DNA from: DASWHR01 sp036398095
GTDB taxonomy: Bacteria > Actinomycetota > AC-67
Assembly: GCA_036398095.1 (NCBI GenBank)
Contig: DASWHR010000065.1
Span: 1-56,122 of the forward strand
Reading direction: 5' to 3'
DNA length: 56,122 nucleotides
Below are positions 33,797 through 40,520 of this stretch, piece after piece. The notes under the pieces were generated by a model. It saw nothing but the letters and a program-made list of their open reading frames with translations, did not search any database and had not been told where the DNA came from. How positions within the stretch are numbered: position 1 is the stretch's first letter; each line of letters opens with the position of its first letter. Both the position numbers and the translations under genes were made by a program.

Positions 33797-34282
33797 ATGT
33801 CCAAGGTCACGCAGTATCTGGAGAAGCGACAAATGAGCTACTCCACGCTCGAGCACCCGGCCGCGGCGAGCGCCATCGCCGAGGCGAATGTGCTCGTGCT
33901 TCCGGCCTGGAAGGTCGCGAAGACCGTCGTGCTCGACACCAAGGACGGCCACGTCCTAGCGGTCGTACCCGCCGACCGTCGCGTGGATCTGCATCTGATT
34001 CGCGCCGCGCTGCAGGATCCGCACGCAAAGCTCGCCGACGAGGCCGAGATCGCGCGCGATTACCCCGAGTTCGAGCTCGGTGCGATCCCGCCGATCGCCC
34101 GGCTCACAGGCACCACGACGCTCGTCGATCCGGAAGTGGCGCGACTGGAGTCGATCGTCTTCGCGTCCGGCCGGCAGGACGAGTCGGTACGGATCGAGAC
34201 CTCGGATCTGCTCGACGATCCGGCCGTGCGGGTCCTGCCGATCGTCGTGGCGCCGTCGTTCGACGAGGACTGGCTCGAGTAG
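33797..34282 (+). CDS. YbaK/EbsC-family aminoacyl-tRNA deacylase
   Basis: 161 residues, a single YbaK domain. HPAAASAIAEANVL and the catalytic-lysine region AWKVAKTVVL lie at the start, with LGAIPPIARLTGTTTLVD in the core. Family members hydrolyse mischarged tRNAs such as Cys-tRNA(Pro) or Ala-tRNA(Pro). GGAAGGAGG precedes the ATG. Weak palindromes in the upstream gap (33708-33744) resemble degenerate DevR-type boxes, but I do not count them. It is followed by a perfect-stem terminator. Confidence 0.85.
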   Translation: MSKVTQYLEKRQMSYSTLEHPAAASAIAEANVLVLPAWKVAKTVVLDTKDGHVLAVVPADRRVDLHLIRAALQDPHAKLADEAEIARDYPEFELGAIPPIARLTGTTTLVDPEVARLESIVFASGRQDESVRIETSDLLDDPAVRVLPIVVAPSFDEDWLE

Positions 34283-34297
34283 CAACGCGGCATCGAA

Positions 34298-34326
34298 GTC
34301 GCCGCGCCGGGTCCGGGCGCGGCGAC
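34298..34326. terminator. Bidirectional terminator between YbaK-like and CBS genes
   Basis: GTCGCCGCGCC (34298-34308) pairs perfectly with GGCGCGGCGAC (34316-34326) across 7 nt. It lies in the 61-bp convergent gap. A short T-containing tail (GTATTTCG) follows on the plus strand. Confidence 0.75.
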
Positions 34327-34343
34327 GTATTTCGACCGGCTTG

Positions 34344-34736
34344 TTAGACGGGATGGATCCCCGCGAGGTCCCGCTCGCCGCCGAGCACGTCGCGGAGCGA
34401 AATCATCCCGATCAGCCGGCCGCCCTCGACGACCGGCAGGTGGCGCACGCGAAGCGCAACCATCACGGCGGCGGCGTGCTCGATGTCGGCTTCCGGGCCG
34501 ATCGTCGCCGGTGACGGCGTCATATAGTCGGCTGCCGGGGTCAGCTCCATCCGGCTGCGATTCGCGACCGCGCGAACGATGTCGCGCTCGGTGATGATGC
34601 CGAGCAGGCGATGCCCGTCCATGATGGGAAGCGCGCCGATATCGTAGAACCGCATGCGGTCGGCCGCATCGGAAATCGACTCTTCGATGTCCGTCGTGAC
34701 CGCTTTCTCCAACGCGATGTCTTTGATCTTCATCAC
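34344..34736 (-). CDS. Two-CBS-domain protein
   Basis: 130 residues comprising two CBS motifs (about 1-60 and 70-125), each ending with the usual LLGIITERDIV / LIGMISLRDVL. A CBS pair binds adenine nucleotides or related ligands. Stand-alone CBS proteins such as Hrp1 (Rv2626c) belong to the mycobacterial DosR regulon. It is divergent from the CBS-BON gene, with one DevR-type box facing each. Confidence 0.92.
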   Translation of the reverse strand: MMKIKDIALEKAVTTDIEESISDAADRMRFYDIGALPIMDGHRLLGIITERDIVRAVANRSRMELTPAADYMTPSPATIGPEADIEHAAAVMVALRVRHLPVVEGGRLIGMISLRDVLGGERDLAGIHPV

Positions 34737-34788
34737 GGCCTCCTCGGCTCTGCTCCCGTCATCATCCAGGAGTCATATCGCCGGGGGC

Positions 34789-34828
34789 AGGGCCATTCGG
34801 CCCTCGCGCGAGCGGGCCGCACGGCCCT
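34789..34828. promoter_or_regulatory. Pair of outward-facing DevR-type boxes between the two CBS genes
   Basis: On the minus strand GGGCCGAATGGCCCT (34803-34789, then GCC) faces the CBS gene, 52 bp before its start. On the plus strand GGGCCGCACGGCCCT (34814-34828, then GCC) faces the CBS-BON gene, 48 bp before its start. The plus-strand box is identical over 18 bp to the one at 38002. Confidence 0.7.
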
Positions 34829-34876
34829 GCCCTGCCCCGGGTCGCTCCGGCAGGATTCGGGGCAGGAGGTGGAGTC

Positions 34877-35584
34877 ATGAAAGTTCGGGACGTGATGACA
34901 ACCGATGTCGCCGCCGTCGGCGTCGACGCGACGTTTCACGACATCGTGAGGATCTTGGTCGACCGCAATCTCAGCGGCGTGCCGGTCGTGGACTCGCTCG
35001 GACTGGTCGTGGGCGTGGTCACCGAAAACGATCTTCTGTCCAAGGAAGCCTATCCGCCCCGCAAGGACAAGCGCACGCTCGGTAAGGCCATGCTCGAGTG
35101 GATTGCCGGAGAAGACCCGATCCGCGTCACCAAAGCCCACGCGCTGCACGCGAAGGACCTGATGACCCAGCCGCCGATCACGATCTCGCCGGACGACACG
35201 ATCCACGCGGCAGCTCGCCGGATGATCGAGTACGACGTCAAGCGACTCCCGGTCACGACGAACGGGCTGCTGGTCGGTCTGATGTCGCGTCGCGACGTGC
35301 TCACGGTCTACGCCCGGCCGGACGCAACGCTAACGGCCGAGGTCGAAGCGGTGCTCGCGCGCTCGCTGTACGTGCCGCCGGACAATGTGATCACCACTCA
35401 CGTCGAGGGCGGCGTCGCGACATTGCAGGGCATCGTGCATTACCAGAGCGACGTTCGCATCATCGACAACATCGTCGCGGCCGTGGACGGGATCACCGCG
35501 GTGGACAACCATCTGGCCTTCCGGGACCCCGACCCGAAGGTGCACCGACCCGCAACCGACCCTCGCAACATCATGACGCGCTGA
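34877..35584 (+). CDS. CBS-CBS-BON protein
   Basis: 235 residues. Two CBS motifs (about 5-60 and 90-150, the latter ending LLVGLMSRRDVL) are followed by a BON domain (about 155-220, VITTHVEGGVATLQGIV). BON domains bind phospholipid or protein partners, so the protein may couple nucleotide sensing to the membrane. It is first in a run with DsrE, TusA and SQR-like genes on the same strand with gaps of 12, 8 and 4 bp, so it probably belongs to their operon, under the DevR-type box at 34814. Confidence 0.9.
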   Translation: MKVRDVMTTDVAAVGVDATFHDIVRILVDRNLSGVPVVDSLGLVVGVVTENDLLSKEAYPPRKDKRTLGKAMLEWIAGEDPIRVTKAHALHAKDLMTQPPITISPDDTIHAAARRMIEYDVKRLPVTTNGLLVGLMSRRDVLTVYARPDATLTAEVEAVLARSLYVPPDNVITTHVEGGVATLQGIVHYQSDVRIIDNIVAAVDGITAVDNHLAFRDPDPKVHRPATDPRNIMTR

Positions 35585-35596
35585 ACAGGAGATGCC

Positions 35597-36013
35597 ATGA
35601 CCGAACCGCTCTCGCTTTCGATGGTGTTGTTTTCGGGCACCGACGACAAGCTCACCGCCGCCTCGGTGCTCGCGGTCGGCGCCGCGTCGCTCGACCGGCC
35701 GGTGCGGATCTTCCTGCAGTACTGGGCGCTCGACGCGTTCCGCGCGGACCGGATCGAAAAGGATCACGGCGCGGCGCCCGAAGCCGGCCGCGAAGGGGCC
35801 GAGCTCCTGCACCGCTTCGCCGAGCGCGGCGGACAGCATTGGAGCGAGACGTTGCGGCAAATCAAAGAGATCGGAGACGTCCGGATCACTGCGTGCTCGC
35901 TGTCGATGGACATCCTCGGCATCGGCCGCGACGACCTGGATCCGCTCGTGGACGGCATCGAAGGCATCGCCGGATTCACCGGCGAGGCAACCGGACAACT
36001 CGTTTTCATCTAG
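35597..36013 (+). CDS. DsrE-family sulfur-carrier-like protein
   Basis: 138 residues with the DsrE/DsrF/DrsE2 fold. It begins LSMVLFSGTDDKLTAASVLAVGAAS and has a single conserved cysteine, C100, in ITACSLSMDILGI, where DsrE proteins carry a persulfide. Partner proteins of this type exchange sulfur with TusA, encoded 8 bp downstream. ACAGGAGAT precedes the ATG. I infer persulfide relay from the SQR-like enzyme to an unknown acceptor. Confidence 0.85.
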   Translation: MTEPLSLSMVLFSGTDDKLTAASVLAVGAASLDRPVRIFLQYWALDAFRADRIEKDHGAAPEAGREGAELLHRFAERGGQHWSETLRQIKEIGDVRITACSLSMDILGIGRDDLDPLVDGIEGIAGFTGEATGQLVFI

Positions 36014-36021
36014 GAGGCATC

Positions 36022-36261
36022 ATGACGACGACCGACGTTGTGAAGACAATCGATGCGCGTGGCAAGCCGTGCCCCGGGCCGCTGATGGCCCTGATCGGCG
36101 AGATCCGGCGTGCCGGGATCGGCAGCGCGCTGGAAGTGTGGTCCAACGACAGCGGCTCGCGGATCGACATTCCCGCCTGGATCGAAAAGGCGCGCCACGA
36201 GCTGATCTCGGTGACCGACATGGACGGCTACACCAGCTTCGTCGTCCGGAAGGCGCGGTGA
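36022..36261 (+). CDS. TusA-family sulfurtransferase
   Basis: 79 residues. The family signature CPGP (C17) near the start holds the persulfide-carrying cysteine; the remaining alpha-beta sandwich is of normal length. TAGGAGG precedes the ATG. It lies between the DsrE-like and SQR-like genes, an arrangement seen in sulfur-oxidising and persulfide-handling loci. The protein would carry sulfane sulfur between these partners. Confidence 0.9.
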   Translation: MTTTDVVKTIDARGKPCPGPLMALIGEIRRAGIGSALEVWSNDSGSRIDIPAWIEKARHELISVTDMDGYTSFVVRKAR

Positions 36262-36265
36262 CGCC

Positions 36266-37429
36266 GTGCCGGCTCGAGTCGTGATCCTGGGCGGCGGTGT
36301 GGGGGGAACGCTCGCCGCGAACTTGATCGACAAGCAACTGGGGCGGGACGCCGCCGTGACCGTCGTGGATCCGACCGGCATGCACCTGTACCAGCCGGGG
36401 TTCCTGTATGCGGCCCTCGGTCAAGCCAACGGCCGGTGGCTGTCCCGGGACGAGCGCCTGTTGCTGCGCCGGCGCGTCTCGCTGGCCGTCGAAGGAGCGA
36501 CCCTGATCGATCCGAGCGCCCGGACGGTGCAACTCGAACACGGCGGGACGCTCGACTACGACTACCTAGTGCTTGCGACCGGTGCGCGGCTGGTGCCCGA
36601 TGAGATCCCCGGCCTGCGCGAGGGCGCGCACGACTTCTATTCGCTCGCGGGCGCGCTGCGACTTCGAGAAGCGCTCCGCGACTTTCGAGGCGGGCGCATT
36701 CGCGTCGGTGTCGCCGGCATCCCCTACAAGTGCCCGCCGGCGCCGGTCGAGTTCGTTCTGCTGCTCGAGCAGGAGCTGAGAAAGCGCGGCATCCGCGACC
36801 GCAGCACGATCACGCTGATGTCGCCGCTGAACCGCGCGTTCACGATCGAATCGGCGTCGAAGCTGGTCCAGCCGATCATGGATCGTCGCGGCATCGAGTT
36901 GGCGACCTTCTTCAACGTCGAGTCCGTGGACCCAGCGGCGGGGACCGTGTCGTCGCTGGAAGGCGAAAAAACCGAATACGACTTGCTGATCCTGGTGCCG
37001 CCGCATCGCGGGCAAGCAGTCATCGACGCGTCCGGGCTTGGAGATTCCGGCGGGTGGGTGCCGACGGATCCGGCGACGCTGCAGCACCGCGATCATGCCG
37101 GCATCTTCGCGATCGGCGACGCGACCGACCTGCCGATCTCCAAGAGCGGCTCGACCGCGCACTTCCAGGCGCCGGTCGTGGCCGGCCGGATCAAGTCGCT
37201 CGTGCACGGCACCGCACCGAAAGAGTCCTACGGCGGCCGAGTGATGTGCTTCCTGGAGACCGGCGGAGGCAAGACAACGGTGCTGCGTTTCGACGACGAG
37301 CATCCGCCCGCGCCGCCGGCGCCGTCGCGCCACTGGCATGCAGCCAAGTGGATGTTCAACCGCCTCTACTGGCACACCCTGCCGCAGGGGCGCATTCCCG
37401 AGCGAATGGGCCGTCCGAAGAGACGGTGA
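36266..37429 (+). CDS. Sulfide:quinone oxidoreductase-like flavoprotein
   Basis: 387 residues. The FAD loop is VVILGGGVGGTLAANL, LVLATGARLVPDEIPGL is the second nucleotide contact, and GIFAIGDATDLP is the C-terminal FAD motif. GIPYKCPPAPVEF has C156 in the place of the conserved SQR/flavocytochrome c cysteine. A second cysteine near the C-terminus (VMCFLETG) could be its redox partner; the third cysteine of well-studied SQRs is not seen, so this is an atypical type. A C-terminal amphipathic segment could bind membrane. Last gene of the CBS-BON/DsrE/TusA run; it should feed electrons to quinone. Confidence 0.82.
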   Translation: MPARVVILGGGVGGTLAANLIDKQLGRDAAVTVVDPTGMHLYQPGFLYAALGQANGRWLSRDERLLLRRRVSLAVEGATLIDPSARTVQLEHGGTLDYDYLVLATGARLVPDEIPGLREGAHDFYSLAGALRLREALRDFRGGRIRVGVAGIPYKCPPAPVEFVLLLEQELRKRGIRDRSTITLMSPLNRAFTIESASKLVQPIMDRRGIELATFFNVESVDPAAGTVSSLEGEKTEYDLLILVPPHRGQAVIDASGLGDSGGWVPTDPATLQHRDHAGIFAIGDATDLPISKSGSTAHFQAPVVAGRIKSLVHGTAPKESYGGRVMCFLETGGGKTTVLRFDDEHPPAPPAPSRHWHAAKWMFNRLYWHTLPQGRIPERMGRPKRR

Positions 37430-37436
37430 CGGTCGC

Positions 37437-37886
37437 TCACGTGTCCGACGAGGCGGGCAAAGGCACGATCAGCACCGGACGGTTCGTTTCGCGGACGACG
37501 CGCTGCGAGACGCTCGCTCCGAACATCCGCGCGGTTCCCCGCAGCCCGCGTGATCCGAGCACGATCAGCTCGGGTTCCCACTCGTCGCTTTCTTCGATGA
37601 TTCCCGCAACCGGGCTGCCGTATCGATGCGCGACGCGGGTCTTGATGCCGGCATCGTGAAGGATGTCGACCGACTCGATCGTGGCGTCATCGATCGCCTC
37701 GTTCATCTCAACGACGGTCGGGCCGCCGTCGGCGACCTTTTCGGGATAGACCCCGTACGACAGAACGGTGAGGACGTCGACCTCGGCGGAACCATCCCGA
37801 GGAATCATTCGAGCAACGAACCGCGCTGCGTTCGCAGAATGCGGCGTTCCGTCCGCTGCAAGCAGGACTTTGCGTATTGCGTTCAT
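37437..37886 (-). CDS. Universal stress protein 3
   Basis: 149 residues, one UspA domain from ATG 37886 (GGAAGG upstream). The ATP signature is imperfect: GSRGLRGTARMFGAS has Ala where the last Gly usually stands, so nucleotide binding is less certain than in the other two copies. A DevR-type box on its strand lies 68 bp upstream. It is convergent with the SQR-like gene. Confidence 0.9.
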   Translation of the reverse strand: MNAIRKVLLAADGTPHSANAARFVARMIPRDGSAEVDVLTVLSYGVYPEKVADGGPTVVEMNEAIDDATIESVDILHDAGIKTRVAHRYGSPVAGIIEESDEWEPELIVLGSRGLRGTARMFGASVSQRVVRETNRPVLIVPLPASSDT

Positions 37887-37954
37887 TCGTCCCTTCCTTT
37901 CGCGCCAGATCTCGCGGCGCGCTCCCACGCTAGAGGCCGCCGGGACGACCGGGC

Positions 37955-38016
37955 AGGGCCAAACGTCACGGTGCCGCACGGGCGGACGGCCCCGATCGAG
38001 GGGGCCGCACGGCCCT
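37955..38016. promoter_or_regulatory. Cluster of DevR-type boxes between Usp3 and the receiver-like gene
   Basis: Minus-strand GTGACGTTTGGCCCT (37969-37955, then GCC) faces Usp3. A degenerate CGGGCGGACGGCCCC lies at 37979-37993. Plus-strand GGGCCGCACGGCCCT (38002-38016, then GCC) faces the receiver-like gene, 50 bp before its start. Starts are 23-24 bp apart. Confidence 0.65.
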
Positions 38017-38066
38017 GCCGCTGCCGGCACCGGCGCCCCTACCGTGCCTGGAGAGAAAGGCTTTCG

Positions 38067-38486
38067 ATGGCAACCATTCTTCTGGTGGAAGACCAGCCCG
38101 ACGTCGGACTGTACGAAGCGCAGATCTTGGAAGCGGCCGGTCACCGGATTCTGCGATGCATGGGCGGACCGACGCTGTTCGCTGCCTGCCCGTTGCTCAG
38201 GACCGGCCGCTGCTCGCTGGTCGATCAGGCCGACATCATTGTGTTCTCTCTTCCCATGTTCTCCCTGCACGGACGCAGCTACCGCGGCGAACATCTGCTG
38301 CGCGCCTACCGATCGCATCCCGACTACGGCCGGCTGCCGATGGTGGTGATCTCGATCGGAACGCCGCCGGATCTGCCGGGGCAAGGCCCGCTGACTCGGG
38401 TCGACAAGTTCTCGGACCCGCACGTGGTCGTCCGAGCGGTCGACGACCTGTTGCTGGAGGGCGCCCAGACCGGAGGTCCCGAATAG
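38067..38486 (+). CDS. Degenerate response-regulator receiver-like protein
   Basis: 139 residues resembling a stand-alone receiver domain: MATILLVEDQPDVG gives the acidic pair E8-D9, and the conserved lysine may be K114 in VDKFSD. The phosphoacceptor Asp expected five residues after D56 is S61 (ADIIVFSLP), and a cysteine-rich insertion (C31, C41, C49) precedes it. It therefore cannot be phosphorylated normally; cysteine-based or ligand sensing is possible. GGAGAGAAAGG precedes the ATG. It lies between a DevR-type box and the multicopper oxidase gene. Confidence 0.65.
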   Translation: MATILLVEDQPDVGLYEAQILEAAGHRILRCMGGPTLFAACPLLRTGRCSLVDQADIIVFSLPMFSLHGRSYRGEHLLRAYRSHPDYGRLPMVVISIGTPPDLPGQGPLTRVDKFSDPHVVVRAVDDLLLEGAQTGGPE

Positions 38487-38590
38487 CCCGGGCTCGGTCC
38501 CGGCCGAACAGGGACGAAATCCTCGTGCCCACCGCTTGCGGATCAGGCGAAATGGACCCCAACGCAATTCATCCGACGAGGAGGCTCTCT

Positions 38591-39835
38591 ATGCAACGTT
38601 TTGCGATCTTCGCCGTGCTCGCTCTGGTGGCGGCGTCGTGCTCTCCCGCCGCGACGACCGGCGGAGGCGCCGGCGGCGCGATCAACGTCGCACTCGACGA
38701 GTACTCGATCAAGGCGGTCGGTGATCCTGAAGCCGGCAAGCCGTTCACGCTCACCGTGAAGAACGCCGGCCATACCATTCACACGTTGGCGATCGAAGCG
38801 GCCGGTGAGACGATCACGACGGCCGTGCTGCAATCCGGGGCGTCCGAGAAGCTGTCGGTTCCGCCGCTTCCGGCCGGCGCCTACCGCCTGTGGTGCACCG
38901 TCGCCGGCCACCGCGAATCGGGCATGGAAAGCGCGCTGTCGGTCGGCGGAGCGAGTACCGCGTCGCTTCAATCCGGCGGACTGTCGCCCGAAGAGATCGA
39001 CCGCATGCACGCCGAAGGGCTCAAAGCATTCCCGGCGAAGACGAAAGGGCTCGGCGGCGTCCCGCTGGAACCGGTGATCCAAAACGGCGTGAAGGTCTTC
39101 ACGCTGACGGCGGACGCGATCCGGTGGGAGGTTTCACCCGGCGAGATCGTCGATGCCTTCGCCTTCAACGGCGTGGTCCCCGGCCCCGAGATCCACGTCA
39201 AGCGCGGCGACCGGATGCGTGTCGTTCTGACGAACAACCTGCCCGAGTCCACCTCGATCCACTTCCACGGGATGCGCATCCCCAACGCGATGGACGGCGT
39301 GCCGTTCCTGACCCAGGATCCCGTACGGAAGGGCGAAACGTTCACCTACGAGTTCCCGGTCGTAGACGTTCCCGGCACGCACATGTACCACTCGCATCAC
39401 AACGCGCTCAAGCAGGTCGGAATGGGCCTATTCGGCACGGTCGTGGTCGAGCCCGGCGTCCCGCAAACCGACGTGGCCTACACGATGGTCCTTGGCGACG
39501 GCGAATTGGGATACACGATCAACGGCAAGGGATTCCCCGCGACGCAGCCGATCGTCGCAAAGCTCGGTCAAACCGTGCTGGTCCGTTTCTTGAACGCCGG
39601 ACAAGCGCTGCATCCGATGCATCTGCACGGATTCCACTTCCGGGTCGTCGCACGCGACGGAGTGCCGACGACGCCGTACACGCTCAACACGCTCACCGTC
39701 GCGCCCGGCGAGGTCTACGACGGCATCTTCACGGCCGACAATCCGGGTGCCTGGGCGTTCCATTGCCACGTCCTGTCGCACGCGGAATCCGAGCACGGCA
39801 TGCACGGCATGGTGACGGCGGTGATCGTGCAATAG
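38591..39835 (+). CDS. Three-cupredoxin-domain multicopper oxidase lipoprotein
   Basis: 414 residues. The signal sequence ends LVAASC, a lipobox with C17. The first domain (about 30-120) is a small cupredoxin with HTIHTLAI and LWCTVAGHRESGM, which could be a type 1 copper site. The last two domains carry all four multicopper oxidase motifs: SIHFHGM, HMYHSHH, HPMHLHGFHF and HCHVLSHAESEHGM, so the trinuclear cluster and type 1 copper are intact. It should oxidise a substrate (phenol, metal ion or electron carrier) and reduce oxygen to water; a NirK-like activity is less likely given the HCH motif. GAGGAGG precedes the ATG. Confidence 0.85.
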   Translation: MQRFAIFAVLALVAASCSPAATTGGGAGGAINVALDEYSIKAVGDPEAGKPFTLTVKNAGHTIHTLAIEAAGETITTAVLQSGASEKLSVPPLPAGAYRLWCTVAGHRESGMESALSVGGASTASLQSGGLSPEEIDRMHAEGLKAFPAKTKGLGGVPLEPVIQNGVKVFTLTADAIRWEVSPGEIVDAFAFNGVVPGPEIHVKRGDRMRVVLTNNLPESTSIHFHGMRIPNAMDGVPFLTQDPVRKGETFTYEFPVVDVPGTHMYHSHHNALKQVGMGLFGTVVVEPGVPQTDVAYTMVLGDGELGYTINGKGFPATQPIVAKLGQTVLVRFLNAGQALHPMHLHGFHFRVVARDGVPTTPYTLNTLTVAPGEVYDGIFTADNPGAWAFHCHVLSHAESEHGMHGMVTAVIVQ

Positions 39836-39839
39836 CGGG

Positions 39840-40508
39840 TCAGGATGACCCTGGTGTCGTGGTGCGCCGGGCCAGATACGCCGCCGCTTCGGCCCGGCGC
39901 GTCACTTCCAGCTTCGACAGGATCGCGGAGACGTAGTTCTTGACGGTCTTTTCGGCCAAGCCGAGTCCTTCGCCGATCTCCCGGTTTGTCTTGCCTTCGG
40001 CGACGAGTGTCAAGATGCGCTCCTCTTGCGGCGAAAGACGCGCGAGCTTTTCGTCACGCAAGATGTCCTTGCCCTTGCGCAGCCGGTCGAGCACCGCCCC
40101 GGTCACCGCGGGATCCAGTAGTGACTGGCCATCCACGACGGCACGGATCGAACGAATCAGGTCGCCCGAACGCACCTGCTTGAGCACGTAGCCGGCGGCG
40201 CCGGCCAGAATCGAGGCGAACAGCGCGTCCTCGTCGGCGAACGAGGTGAGCATGACCACGCGGACCTCCGGGCGTTGCGCGCGGATCTCGCGTGTCGCTT
40301 CGATCCCGCTGCCGTCGGCGAGCCGGACGTCCATCACGATGATGTCGGGCCGGGTCAGCGCGGCACGCTCGATCGCTTCGACGACCGTGCCGGCTTCGGC
40401 GACCACGGTCATGCCGGCGCCTTCCAAGGTTGCCTTCAGACCCTGACGGACGACCTCATGATCGTCGACCACCATCACCCGGATCGGGGTTTGCGTCTCG
40501 TCGCTCAT
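39840..40508 (-). CDS. NarL/FixJ response regulator, DevR (DosR)-like
   Basis: 222 residues. The receiver has acid pocket VVDDHEVVRQGL, phosphoacceptor D60 in DIIVMDVRLADGSG, and VLKQVRSGDLI with the conserved lysine. The LuxR-type helix-turn-helix is at about 155-215 (LSPQEERILTLVAEGKTNREIGEGLGLAEKTVKNYV). The receiver-linker length and HTH resemble DevR/DosR. It is encoded 12 bp after the sensor kinase. It is convergent with the multicopper oxidase. It is the obvious candidate to bind the GGGNCNNNNGGCCCT boxes upstream. Confidence 0.9.
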   Translation of the reverse strand: MSDETQTPIRVMVVDDHEVVRQGLKATLEGAGMTVVAEAGTVVEAIERAALTRPDIIVMDVRLADGSGIEATREIRAQRPEVRVVMLTSFADEDALFASILAGAAGYVLKQVRSGDLIRSIRAVVDGQSLLDPAVTGAVLDRLRKGKDILRDEKLARLSPQEERILTLVAEGKTNREIGEGLGLAEKTVKNYVSAILSKLEVTRRAEAAAYLARRTTTPGSS

Positions 40509-40520
40509 GAACCCATTCTC

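Noticed and set aside
38466..38480. A minus-strand GGGACCTCCGGTCTG resembling a DevR box before the multicopper oxidase
   Set aside because: Three mismatches in one half site and location inside the coding end of the receiver-like gene.
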